DNA from: a bacterium
GTDB taxonomy: Bacteria; Vulcanimicrobiota; Vulcanimicrobiia; Vulcanimicrobiales; SCRA01
Assembly (NCBI GenBank): GCA_004297985.1
Contig: SCRA01000071.1
Span: forward strand, 1 to 34,079
Length of the DNA: 34,079 nt
Direction of reading: 5' to 3'
Every line of letters begins with the position of its first letter. Position 1 is the first letter of the stretch. Of this stretch, positions 1-7,798 are shown one piece after another. Position numbers and translations under genes: made by a program. The notes under the pieces were generated by a model. It was not told the origin of the DNA. It made no database searches and saw only the letters and a list, made by a program, of their open reading frames with translations.

Positions 1-405
1 CGAGCTGTTCTTCGCGACCTGATCCTTCAGGCCGGCGACATCCTTCTGCAGGTCCTTGATATCGGACCCATATTCGTCGACGAGCTTCTTGACAGCAGCG
101 ATGTCGTCGGCGTTGACCTTCGCGGCCTCCTCGGGCTTCGCGAGCTCTTCCTCGAGCTTCTTCACGACGCGCTCAGTGAGCACGGCCGCTTCGTAGCGCG
201 TGAGAGGGCGCTGACCCTTAAAGTAACCGCCGGGATACCCTTCGATCAATCCATCGGCATAGAGCTTCTGGATCGACTGGTACGCCCAGCTATTCGTGGG
301 GACGTCACGGAACGGATTCTCCTGGGCCATCGCCGGCGCGACCGTAGTCGCCGCCAATGCCGCCACGAGAAGCCCTCCGTAAAGTCGCGACTTCACAGAA
401 AGCAC
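1..405 (-). CDS. SLH-domain surface/outer-membrane protein, N-terminal part (runs off the left edge)
   Basis: The visible 135 codons open with a GTG at 405, six bases after a clear GGAGG. Residues 1-27 form a Sec signal peptide (SRLYGGLLVAALAATT, likely cut after APAMA). Residues about 31-80 are one S-layer homology domain: NPFRDVP, then SWAYQSIQKLYADGLIEGYP, then LTRYEAAVLTERVV. A heptad-like segment follows (KKLVDEYGSDIKDLQKDVAGLKDQ), predicted coiled coil. Signal peptide, single SLH, coiled coil is the start of SLH-type porins (OmpM, SlpA, SomA families), which hold the outer membrane to the cell wall and end in a beta barrel. The barrel would lie beyond the window, so the porin assignment is inference; another SLH-anchored exoprotein is possible. 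The gene follows the LysR gene on the same strand but has its own promoter-like region. Confidence 0.85.
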   Translation of the reverse strand, partial: MLSVKSRLYGGLLVAALAATTVAPAMAQENPFRDVPTNSWAYQSIQKLYADGLIEGYPGGYFKGQRPLTRYEAAVLTERVVKKLEEELAKPEEAAKVNADDIAAVKKLVDEYGSDIKDLQKDVAGLKDQVAKNSS

Positions 406-421
406 GGGTTGCCTCCAATTT

Positions 422-455
422 TCAATAGGGCGAGCTGTCCATTGTTTCGCTCGCC
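422..455 (-). promoter_or_regulatory. Structured 5' leader of the SLH gene with a possible 6-residue leader ORF
   Basis: A 7-bp inverted repeat (GGCGAGC at 429-435, GCTCGCC at 449-455, 13-nt loop) lies just upstream of the Shine-Dalgarno sequence of the SLH gene. Inside it, on the minus strand, an ATG at 442 opens a six-codon frame (MDSSPY) ending in TGA at 422, with a GGAGG 11 bases before that ATG. A highly expressed envelope gene could use such a leader for mRNA stability or control. The mini-ORF could easily be chance. Confidence 0.3.
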
Positions 456-464
456 TCCACCGTG

Positions 465-493
465 ACTTTACCAGGGGAGAGCCACCCGGACAA
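465..493 (-). promoter_or_regulatory. Putative sigma-70-type promoter for the SLH gene
   Basis: On the minus strand a -35-like TTGTCC (488-493) and a -10-like TAAAGT (465-470) are separated by 17 bases; each matches consensus at four of six positions. The roughly 40 bases upstream (494-531) are strikingly AT-rich for this genome and resemble an UP element. The pair lies about 60 bases before the GTG start, leaving a leader with a hairpin. Confidence 0.4.
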
Positions 494-531
494 CTATCTT
501 TGTCTATATTGTCGAATAAAGTTAGTTATGG

Positions 532-1428
532 CTAGGCAGCTAGGCGCTCGGCTTCACGCTGGAAGATCTCGAGGAGCGCTCCCGCCGCAGGGCTGGGGAT
601 ACGATCTTCGCGCCAGCCGACGTGAACGCTGCGCATCAGCGGGGCGCCGGCGAGCCGGACCATCGCGGTGCCGCCGGGTATCTGTTCGCACGACGACGCC
701 CCTACCAGGGTCGCCCCCAAGACCGGCACCAGCCGGGCACGCCCGGCGTCGCCGCCTCCTCCCTCGATGATCGTGCCCAGCTCGATGCCGGCCGCGCGGA
801 AGGTGCTGTCGACCACTTGGCGGAGCGCATAGCGCCGCGCCGGAAGCACGACATCGAGGCCTTCGAGTTCGGCGAGATCCACTTCGCCGCGGCCGGCGAG
901 CACGTGGTGGTCGGCGACCAAGAGGCAGAGCTCCTCATCGTAGAGGCGAGCGAGGTGGAGGCTAGCGGCCGCGCCCGCAGCAGGGAAGACACCGATGTCG
1001 AGACGCCCTAGGCGGACGCCCTGCGCGATCTCCGGCTCCCCTTGCTCGTCGAGAACGAGCTCGGCCTCGCCGTACTCATGCTGGAAAGCGCGCAACACGC
1101 CGGTCAGCAGCTCGTTCCGCAGCGAGGGAAAGACCCCGCAGGCCACGCGCGCCTCCATCAGCTCCCGCCCCCCAGCGGCGCGCAGTTCCAGGCGCTGAAG
1201 GCCCGAGATAATCTGCCGAATGTCCTCGAGGATGCGCCGGCCCACCGGGGTCAGCAGCACGCGCTTGCCCGTCCGCTCGAAGACGGGCACCCCGATCTGC
1301 AGCTCGAGGCGCCGAATGTGATGGCTGACGGCGGGCTGGGTGATGCCGAGCGCCTCGGCGGCTGCGGTGAAGCTCCCCGACTCGTAGACGGCATTGAAGC
1401 ACCGGACCTGCTGAAGGTCGATCGCCAT
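532..1428 (-). CDS. LysR-family transcriptional regulator
   Basis: A 298-residue protein of typical LysR length. The N-terminal winged helix-turn-helix spans residues about 4-63 (LQQVRCFNAVYESGSFTAAA, then ALGITQPAVSHHIRRLE, then VPVFERTGKRVLLTPVGRRI). The rest is the periplasmic-binding-like effector domain, which senses a small molecule. The ATG at 1428 is two bases after the TAG of the ETF:quinone oxidoreductase gene and has only a poor ribosome site (TAGGC), so translation is probably coupled to that gene. LysR regulators are usually divergent from their target; here the regulator is downstream of its likely partner and may sense an intermediate of fatty- or amino-acid oxidation. The effector cannot be read from the sequence. 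Confidence 0.92.
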   Translation of the reverse strand: MAIDLQQVRCFNAVYESGSFTAAAEALGITQPAVSHHIRRLELQIGVPVFERTGKRVLLTPVGRRILEDIRQIISGLQRLELRAAGGRELMEARVACGVFPSLRNELLTGVLRAFQHEYGEAELVLDEQGEPEIAQGVRLGRLDIGVFPAAGAAASLHLARLYDEELCLLVADHHVLAGRGEVDLAELEGLDVVLPARRYALRQVVDSTFRAAGIELGTIIEGGGGDAGRARLVPVLGATLVGASSCEQIPGGTAMVRLAGAPLMRSVHVGWREDRIPSPAAGALLEIFQREAERLAA

Positions 1429-1430
1429 GC

Positions 1431-3146
1431 CTACATATTCGTGTAAACGGGGCCTTCCCCGCCCTGCGGGGGCACCCAGGTGATGATCTGATAGGGATCG
1501 GCGATGTCGCAGGTCTTGCAGTGCACGCAGTTGGTGAAGTTGATCTGCAGATGGCCGGTATACGAGCCGTCGGCTTGTTTTTCGAACATCGGCTCGTAGA
1601 CTTTCGCCGGGCAGAAGTGCTGACAGGGATTACCGTACTCCTCCGTGCACTGGTCGCGGCAGATGCTGGTATCGGCGACGTGGAGGTGGCACGGCTGGTT
1701 CTCCTCGTGGATCGTGCCGCTCTTGTAGACGTCTGTCAGCTTGTCGAACGTGGTGACGCCGTCGAAGGTGATGCGCTCCTCGCGTTTCTCGGGCAGCTCG
1801 GAGAGCTTCTTCATGTATTCGTGACCGGGCTTATTAGGCAAGCGGTCGCTCATGCCGAAGCCGCGCCCGCCGCTGACCATGCCCAGTCCAACGTTCAACA
1901 TGCCGCTGAAGAGGCCGTGTTCGAAGCCTTGGTGGAAGTTGCGCGCCCCCCACAGCTCCTGCTTGATCCACGACGCCTCGATCCGGCTGCGATACGCCGC
2001 CAATTGCTGGGCGTCGAAACGCTTGGCAAGCAGAGCGTCGAACGCCGTCTCGGCCGCAAGCATGCCGCTCTTCATCGCCAAGTGGATACCCTTGAGGCGC
2101 GCGCCGTTGAGGAAGCCGCCGGTGTCGCCCACCAGCAGCACGCCGTCGGCGTAGGGGCGGGGCATTGCCCACCAGCCGCCTTCGGGGATCGCCTTCGCCC
2201 CATAGCGCGTGAGTTCCGCGCCCTCGAGCATCGCCTTGATCGCCGGATGGGTCTTGAATTTCTGCAGGAAGTAATGCATGTCGGTCGAGGGGTCGCGGTA
2301 GTCGAGCCCCGTCACGAAGCCGATGTCCAGCAGATCGCCCTGCATGCCGTAGATGAAGCCGCCGCCGAACGTCTCGCCGGGCAGCGGGAAGCCCATCGTG
2401 TGGATGACATGACCGGGCTGCACGCGCCCCGGCGGGCACTTCCAGATCTCCTTGACGCCGGTGGCGTAGACCATGGGATTGGCTTCGGCATCCAGGCGCA
2501 GACGCGAGATCAACGTCTTGGTGAGCGAGCCGCGCGGCCCTTCGCCCAGTACGGTGACCTTGGCGAAGAGGTCGGGTCCGGGCTCGTAATTCGGCTTGGG
2601 GTTACCGTCTCTATCCACGCCCTTGTCGCCGATGCGCACGCCGGCCACGCGGTCGCCGTCGTAGAGCAGCTCCTGGCCGGGGAACGACGGGAAGACGTCG
2701 ACGCCGGAGGCTTCGACCAGGCCCGCCAGCCAAACCACCAGCTTGTTGAGCGACGCGACGTACTTACCGTGGTTGTTGAGCATTGGCGGCACGACGGGCG
2801 CCTTGATCGTGCCCCCGCCGGTGAGGAACCACAGCTCGTCGCCCGTGACCTGGGACTCTACGGGACAGCCGCGCTCGCGCCAATCGGGGATGAGCTCGTC
2901 GATGGCGCGCGGATCCATCACGGCACCGGAGAGACCATGCTGCCCCACTTCGCCGGCCTTGTCGATGACCATGATCGAAAGCTCGCCCAAACTCTCGGTT
3001 TGGCCGGCTGCGGCGCGTGCTTCGTGCGCGTCGACGAGTTGCTTGAGGCGCAACGCCCCCGCTAGACTCGCCGGCCCCGCACCGACGAAGAGTACGTCCA
3101 CCTCTAGACTATCGCGCTCGGCCATCTCGTTCGCTCTCGCTCCCAC
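1431..3146 (-). CDS. Electron-transfer flavoprotein:ubiquinone oxidoreductase (ETF-QO)
   Basis: This membrane-associated enzyme takes electrons from reduced ETF, which is charged by acyl-CoA dehydrogenases, and passes them to quinone through FAD and a [4Fe-4S] cluster. The 571-residue product has an N-terminal FAD-binding loop (VGAGPASLAGA, about 21-31) and a second FAD-contact segment (GVLLVGDTGGFLNGARLKGI). The C-terminus is the diagnostic cluster domain: a Cys in FCPAKVYE (about 512) and NCVHCKTCDI (Cys 540, 543, 546), nearly identical to the human ETFDH ending. The chosen start is GTG at 3146; an in-frame ATG at 3125 (MAERDSLEVD) is a good alternative, because neither site has a strong Shine-Dalgarno sequence. 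etfAB and acyl-CoA dehydrogenases are not in the window. A LysR gene follows in the same transcript. Confidence 0.95.
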   Translation of the reverse strand: MGARANEMAERDSLEVDVLFVGAGPASLAGALRLKQLVDAHEARAAAGQTESLGELSIMVIDKAGEVGQHGLSGAVMDPRAIDELIPDWRERGCPVESQVTGDELWFLTGGGTIKAPVVPPMLNNHGKYVASLNKLVVWLAGLVEASGVDVFPSFPGQELLYDGDRVAGVRIGDKGVDRDGNPKPNYEPGPDLFAKVTVLGEGPRGSLTKTLISRLRLDAEANPMVYATGVKEIWKCPPGRVQPGHVIHTMGFPLPGETFGGGFIYGMQGDLLDIGFVTGLDYRDPSTDMHYFLQKFKTHPAIKAMLEGAELTRYGAKAIPEGGWWAMPRPYADGVLLVGDTGGFLNGARLKGIHLAMKSGMLAAETAFDALLAKRFDAQQLAAYRSRIEASWIKQELWGARNFHQGFEHGLFSGMLNVGLGMVSGGRGFGMSDRLPNKPGHEYMKKLSELPEKREERITFDGVTTFDKLTDVYKSGTIHEENQPCHLHVADTSICRDQCTEEYGNPCQHFCPAKVYEPMFEKQADGSYTGHLQINFTNCVHCKTCDIADPYQIITWVPPQGGEGPVYTNM

Positions 3147-3254
3147 GTCCCGGAGTACGTCACCACGGCATCGGCCGGGGCCCGCGTCAATGTGATAATT
3201 TTAATATACCCGTCCACGGACCTGCCGAAGCCCCTAGCCCGGCTCCGGCGGGCC

Positions 3255-4154
3255 CTACTTCTCGCCGCCCGCGCGGACCCCCGCGGCGCGTTCGTACTGT
3301 TGGGCGACCACCGTATAGTCCTCGCTGCCGTGGCCCTCACTGGAGGCGTTCTGGTAGAGCTGCTCACAGAGCGCCGTCACGAACATCGGCACGCCCAATG
3401 CGCGGCCGGAGGAGAGCGCGGCACGCACGTCCTTGCGCAGCAAGTCGAGCGCAAAGCCGCCGTCGTAACTCCCCGAGAGCCACGTCTTCGGCAGCCACTC
3501 GTTGAGCAGATAGTTGGAGGCGGTGGCCGAGGCCAACACTTCGCGCACCACGCCGAGATCGGCGCCCGCCTTCTTTGCGAAGATCAAGCCTTCGACATTC
3601 GCGAGCATCGTCACCGCGATGATGGTCTGGTTGACCAGCTTCACCGTTTCGCCCATGCCCAGCGGCCCGCAGTGACGGGGATTGCCCATGCCTTTGAGCA
3701 CCTGCTCGGCGCGCGCGAAATCTTGCGCGTCCGCGCCGGCCATGATGGCCAGCGTACCGCTGGCGGCACGCGTGGGGCCGCCGGAGACCGGTGCGTCGAC
3801 CATGGCGATGCCGTGCTCGTGCAGACGCGCGCCGAAGGCCTGCGTCGAGGTCGGCGCGATGGTGGAGCAGTCGATGACCAAACTCCCGCGCGCGGCCCCC
3901 GCTACCACGCCGCGCTCGCCGAAGAGAACCTCTTCGACTTGCGGAGCGTCGGGCACGCAGAGCACCACGACCTCACTGGCAGCCGCCACGCCCCTGGGAT
4001 CGACGCCGTCGACTGCTCCGGCGGCAACCAGCCGCCCGAGCGGCGCGCGGTTACGGTGCGCGCAGACCGTCAACGAGAAACCGGCGCGCAGCAATGAAGC
4101 GCTCATGGGTTCGCCCATGGCGCCCAGACCGATGAACCCAACCGTCGTGGACAA
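3255..4154 (-). CDS. 3-hydroxyisobutyrate dehydrogenase family (beta-hydroxyacid dehydrogenase)
   Basis: A 299-residue NAD(P)-dependent dehydrogenase with all family hallmarks: dinucleotide loop GFIGLGAMG (6-14), substrate motif DAPVSGG followed by SGTL (120-135), catalytic Lys172 and Asn175 in GETVKLVNQ, and KDVRAAL at 241-247. Possible substrates are 3-hydroxyisobutyrate (valine breakdown), tartronate semialdehyde (glyoxylate use) or related beta-hydroxyacids; the sequence alone does not decide. I chose TTG at 4154 because GAGGAG lies eight bases upstream and the product begins right at the Rossmann strand. An in-frame GTG at 4163 has its purine tract too close. The frame stays open to 4277, but that extension lacks family similarity. 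The gene is divergent from the lactate racemase homologue, and ETF-QO and GlcDEF are nearby. Confidence 0.9.
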   Translation of the reverse strand: MSTTVGFIGLGAMGEPMSASLLRAGFSLTVCAHRNRAPLGRLVAAGAVDGVDPRGVAAASEVVVLCVPDAPQVEEVLFGERGVVAGAARGSLVIDCSTIAPTSTQAFGARLHEHGIAMVDAPVSGGPTRAASGTLAIMAGADAQDFARAEQVLKGMGNPRHCGPLGMGETVKLVNQTIIAVTMLANVEGLIFAKKAGADLGVVREVLASATASNYLLNEWLPKTWLSGSYDGGFALDLLRKDVRAALSSGRALGVPMFVTALCEQLYQNASSEGHGSEDYTVVAQQYERAAGVRAGGEK

Positions 4155-4293
4155 GGCAGACACTCCTCTCGCAAGCAACGCGCCACTGTTCGCCTTCACG
4201 AGCCGCCACGCTTCTCGGTCCACGAAAAGGAATGCGGGGCGAAGCCCGCGGAGCTGGCGAATAAGGTCTGTGCACAAGAGGAGGGGGTTACAG

Positions 4294-5568
4294 ATGAAGG
4301 TCCACCTTGCGTACGGTCGTCACGGTATCGATGCCGAACTTCCCGATTCCGCCGTCGTGATCGAGCCCATCGACGCCCCCGCGCTCCCCGACGAGCACGC
4401 CGCCGTGGAAACAGCGTTCCGCGCGCCCATCGGAACGCGCCCGTTGCGCGAGATCGTCGGCACCGGTGATCGCGTCTGCATCGTCACTTCCGACATCACG
4501 CGCGCCACGCCCAACGAGCGCCTCATCCCGTGGGTCCTCGACGAACTCGCGCATGTCCCCACGGAGCAGATCACCGTGCTGATCGGCCTGGGTTCGCATC
4601 GCGCGCAGACGGACGAGGAGATTATTCAGATGTTCGGCGCGCAGACGGCGCATCGCGTGCGCATCGTCAACCACGACGCCTTCGATCTCGAGCAGACCGT
4701 TGCGGTGGGAACGACCGCGGAGGGACAACTCGCGCGCCTTCACCGCGAGTGGGTCGAGGCCGACAAACGCATCGTGGTCGGCTTCATCGAGCCTCACCTC
4801 TACGCCGGCTTCTCAGGCGGCGCCAAAGGCATCATGCCGGCGATCGCCGACATCGACACCATCACCTGCTTCCACAACGCACGCAAGGTTTCGGATCCCG
4901 CGACGACGTGGCTCAACCTCGAGGGGAGCCCCGTGCAGCGGATGGCGCGCGAAGTCGCCGCGATGTGTCCGCCGGACTTCTGCGTCAACGTCACGCTCAA
5001 TCGCACCAAGGGGATCACGGGGGTCTTCTGCGGCCACTACATCGAGGCGCACCGCAAGGGCTGCGAGTTCTGCCGCGAGACGGCCTCACGTCCGATGCCG
5101 GAACGCTTCGACATCGTCGTCACCACCAACGGTGGGTATCCGTTGGATCAGAATCTCTATCAGTCGATCAAGGGACTCACGGCGGCCATGGGCATCGTCA
5201 AGAAAGGCGGCACCATCGTGCTAGCCTGTGAATGCAGCGATGGGCTCCCCGACCACGGCAACTTCAAGGAACTGATTCGCAGCCGTGCGACGGCGCACGA
5301 CCTGCTGCAGATGATCCTCACGCCCGGCTTCAAGACGTTCGATCAGTGGAGCGCGCAGAGCATGGCACAGGTCCTGCTCCACGCCAAGATTCAGATCAAG
5401 AGCCTGCTGGACGACCACGTCGTGCGCTCCGCACTGCTCGAGCCGATCCACGACGTGGGCGAGGCCGTCGCGCAGACGCTGCGCGCGGCGGGGCCGAACG
5501 CCACCGTCGCCGTACTTCCCGAGGGACCGTATACCGTGCCGTTCATCGGCGTCGAGAGCGCAATCTAG
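4294..5568 (+). CDS. larA: LarA-family nickel-pincer lactate (2-hydroxyacid) racemase
   Basis: A 424-residue protein of the LarA/DUF2088 family, which racemises lactate or related 2-hydroxyacids using a nickel-pincer nucleotide bound to a lysine. Family signatures are visible: TSDITRATP (65-73), GLGSH (98-102), EPHLYAGFSGGAKGIMPA (166-183) and TCFHN (191-195). The presumed key residues are His102, His168, Lys178 and His194. Each is exactly six positions before the residues described for Lactiplantibacillus plantarum LarA (His108, His174, Lys184, His200). ATG at 4294 follows a strong AAGAGGAGGGGG (4275-4286). It is divergent from the HIBADH-like gene and convergent with the binding-protein gene. 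The cofactor-making larB, larC and larE are not in this window. The exact substrate is open, since LarA relatives act on several 2-hydroxyacids. Confidence 0.88.
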   Translation: MKVHLAYGRHGIDAELPDSAVVIEPIDAPALPDEHAAVETAFRAPIGTRPLREIVGTGDRVCIVTSDITRATPNERLIPWVLDELAHVPTEQITVLIGLGSHRAQTDEEIIQMFGAQTAHRVRIVNHDAFDLEQTVAVGTTAEGQLARLHREWVEADKRIVVGFIEPHLYAGFSGGAKGIMPAIADIDTITCFHNARKVSDPATTWLNLEGSPVQRMAREVAAMCPPDFCVNVTLNRTKGITGVFCGHYIEAHRKGCEFCRETASRPMPERFDIVVTTNGGYPLDQNLYQSIKGLTAAMGIVKKGGTIVLACECSDGLPDHGNFKELIRSRATAHDLLQMILTPGFKTFDQWSAQSMAQVLLHAKIQIKSLLDDHVVRSALLEPIHDVGEAVAQTLRAAGPNATVAVLPEGPYTVPFIGVESAI

Positions 5569-5608
5569 CGCGTTCCGGGGAGCCTTTGATCGATAGTCAG
5601 ACCAAGGC

Positions 5609-5653
5609 GCCAAGAGGCGACGTGTACTTCTTAACGTACATGAGCCTCTTGGC
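5609..5653. terminator. Compound inverted repeat, probable bidirectional terminator
   Basis: A perfect 10-bp inverted repeat (GCCAAGAGGC at 5609-5618, GCCTCTTGGC at 5644-5653) encloses a second 5-bp dyad (TGTAC ... GTACA). It sits between the convergent stops of larA and the binding-protein gene, where a shared terminator is expected. There is no U-tract on either strand, so termination may depend on Rho or on the hairpin alone. Confidence 0.55.
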
Positions 5654-5684
5654 AACGATGGGATGACGTCGAGCAAAGGTTCCC

Positions 5685-6938
5685 CTAAGGGAAGCCGAGG
5701 TGGCAGACCTTGGCCTTCTCCTCCGCCGACTGCTCGATCTTCTCCGCCGGCTGGCGATCGATCACGTCGAAGACGTCGTAGGGGTCGCTCACCGGCGGCT
5801 TGGAGCGCACCTTCGCCACCCACACCGGCCACATCAACTGGTGATCGACGGCGCGGAAGTATGCGTCGCCGGGGAAGAAACCCGTGAACTTCGCCCCCTC
5901 CAGCGAACGCGCCATCTTGGCGGCATCTTTGCCGCCTGCCTTCTGGATCGACCAGATCAGGCGATCGAGCATAATGTAGCCGAACGTGTTGTAGTTCGTC
6001 GGCGGCTTACCGGAGCTCTTGCGCGTTGCCTTGACGAAGTCCACGGCGGCAGTATCGCTCTGCGGGAAGACCAGATCGCTGTGGTAGTACCATTCCGTCG
6101 AGCCGTAGCCGACGCGTGCCTCCTCCGGCAATGTCCAGACGTACTCGAGTGAGAGCTGCGGCGTGCAGATGGGGAACTTCGCGATCAGCCCGAACGAGCC
6201 GGCTTGCTTGAGCATGTTGACGTAGTCGGCCCCCTGCACGAGCGCGAGGATCACGTCCGGCTTTGCGGCGGCAACCTTCGTGAGGTAGGGACTGAAGTCG
6301 GCCGTCCCCAGCGGCACCAGATCGTTACCGACCAGCTCTCCGCCGATCTTCGCCAGCACGTCCTTGTAACCGTCGACGAGCGCGTGGCCGTAGGCGTAGT
6401 CGGGCGTGATCGCATACCACTTCTTGCCGAATTTCTGCGAGAAGCTGTAGCCGCTGGCGTGGGTGAGCATCCATGTGCTGTGGCCCACGCGGAACGTGGT
6501 CCAGTGGCAATTTGCGCCGGTGATCGCGTCGGCGCTGCCGCACGAGATGTAGACCATCTTGTTCTCAGCGGCCGCGTTGCTGACGGCGAGGACCACCGAA
6601 CTGTTGACGCTGCCCGAGAGCGCAACGACTTTGTCCTCGTTGACCAGCTTTCGCACTTTCTGCACGGCGACGCCGGGGTTGTTCTGGTCGTCCTCGACGA
6701 TCAGTTCAACGCGTTTGCCGAGTACGCCGCCGCGCGCGTTCCACGCCGCGACCGCCATCTGGGCGCCGGCCAACTGGTGGCTGGCCAATCCCGCATAGAC
6801 ACCGGTAAGCTCGGCCACCATACCGAGCTTGAGCGTGTCGGCTGCCTCGCCGCGCTCGCGAATGATGGCAGGAAACCCCGCGGCGACCGCCGCAACGGCG
6901 GCGCCTTTGACCAGTGCGCCGCGTGAGAGCTGATGCAT
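5685..6938 (-). CDS. ABC transporter substrate-binding protein, branched-chain amino acid/amide type
   Basis: A 417-residue periplasmic binding protein of the Peripla_BP_6 (LivJ/amide/urea) type. It has an N-terminal export signal (GALVKGAAVAAVAAGFPAI) and the family opening LKLGMVAELTGVYAGLASHQ. ARGGVLGKRVELIVEDDQNN and ALSGSVNSSVVLAVSNAA follow, with AITPDYAYGHALVDGYKD in the second lobe. It would capture a small amino acid, amide or carboxylate outside the inner membrane and deliver it to a permease. No permease or ATPase gene is in the window, so it is an orphan component here. ATG at 6938 has a weak GGGGG about 11 bases upstream. It lies 74 bases after the M14 peptidase gene, and that gap holds a GAGT-N5-ACTC dyad and the 10-bp palindrome AAGCATGCTT (6985-6994). 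The ligand is unknown. Confidence 0.88.
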   Translation of the reverse strand: MHQLSRGALVKGAAVAAVAAGFPAIIRERGEAADTLKLGMVAELTGVYAGLASHQLAGAQMAVAAWNARGGVLGKRVELIVEDDQNNPGVAVQKVRKLVNEDKVVALSGSVNSSVVLAVSNAAAENKMVYISCGSADAITGANCHWTTFRVGHSTWMLTHASGYSFSQKFGKKWYAITPDYAYGHALVDGYKDVLAKIGGELVGNDLVPLGTADFSPYLTKVAAAKPDVILALVQGADYVNMLKQAGSFGLIAKFPICTPQLSLEYVWTLPEEARVGYGSTEWYYHSDLVFPQSDTAAVDFVKATRKSSGKPPTNYNTFGYIMLDRLIWSIQKAGGKDAAKMARSLEGAKFTGFFPGDAYFRAVDHQLMWPVWVAKVRSKPPVSDPYDVFDVIDRQPAEKIEQSAEEKAKVCHLGFP

Positions 6939-7012
6939 GAAGGCTCGACCCCCTGAGAGATGAGGTGATGAGAGTTAACGACTCAAGCATGCTTCCACGC
7001 CATCCGCGCGTC

Positions 7013-7798
7013 TCATTCCCGTGACGTGAAGTGGAGCGCGGTACGCACGGCCAGCACGAGCGCCCCCACGCGCGTCTCCCATGCTCCCAAACCCGGCGAC
7101 TCGAAGGTGAACGAATGCGGAACTCCATGCGATGCCGCCCACACCGAGTACGGACTTCCGCCGATGATCGCCCCCGGATCGTGCCCCAGCGAGCGCACCC
7201 AGCCGCGCTCCAGCCGCCAGAGACCGAGGCGCCCGGCCTCCTCGCTGGAGAGGCCGAGATCGACCTCGCGCAGGTCGTGCTGGATGGGGATGCCGGCGGA
7301 CTCGAGCCGCTCCACCAGGTCCGCCGCGCGATGTTCACCTACGGCGATGCGCTCGTAGCAGTAGAACGCCGTGGTCTCGGGGTCTTCGTGGAGATCGAGC
7401 GCGAGGATCGGTGTGCGGCTAGGCCAGGAGTCGGCTACCGCGCGGCTCTCGGCGGTCATCTCGCCGCCATAGGATCGGTTGATGTCGCGCCCCCCGCCGT
7501 TACGGCGCGTTCCCATACGGTAGCCCGCGGGATTCGTGCACGGCCATAGCGCGTAGGAGAACTCCTCGGGCAAGCCCTCGCGCACCACCTGCAGCAGCGC
7601 GCTGGGCCCCGCCGGCTCGTCACCGTGAACTCCCGCAGAGATCGCGACCAACGGCGCACCTGGGCGCTCGATCACCGCGTGAAGGAGCTCCTCCTCTCCA
7701 GCGGGCAGGCTGCTGAGGCGTACGATACCGCTATCGGCGAGCTCCGCCCACGCGGAGACGAGCGCCTCGTACTCAGGTTTCAGAACGGGAGGGGTCAT
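7013..7798 (-). CDS. M14-family zinc carboxypeptidase / succinylglutamate desuccinylase-like hydrolase
   Basis: A 261-residue hydrolase with the zinc-binding arrangement of the M14 superfamily: HGDEPAG (His and Glu ligands) and LDLHEDPE (third ligand). NPAGYRMGTRRN and GGRDINRSYGG match the substrate-carboxylate region, and SFTFESPG supplies the probable catalytic Glu. The compact size and HGDEPAG motif are closer to the aspartoacylase/AstE branch than to digestive carboxypeptidases. It could remove an acyl or amino-acid group from a small amide. ATG at 7798 overlaps the end of the upstream nucleotidyltransferase gene by 26 bases; GGGGAG ends one base before it, so translation may depend on coupling. 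The frame is open upstream, but that stretch is only the shadow of the neighbour. Confidence 0.78.
   Translation of the reverse strand: MTPPVLKPEYEALVSAWAELADSGIVRLSSLPAGEEELLHAVIERPGAPLVAISAGVHGDEPAGPSALLQVVREGLPEEFSYALWPCTNPAGYRMGTRRNGGGRDINRSYGGEMTAESRAVADSWPSRTPILALDLHEDPETTAFYCYERIAVGEHRAADLVERLESAGIPIQHDLREVDLGLSSEEAGRLGLWRLERGWVRSLGHDPGAIIGGSPYSVWAASHGVPHSFTFESPGLGAWETRVGALVLAVRTALHFTSRE

Noticed and set aside
1521-3065. Long open frame on the plus strand opposite ETF-QO
   Set aside because: It is a GC-driven shadow. Its translation is low-complexity, while the minus strand encodes a clear full-length ETF-QO.
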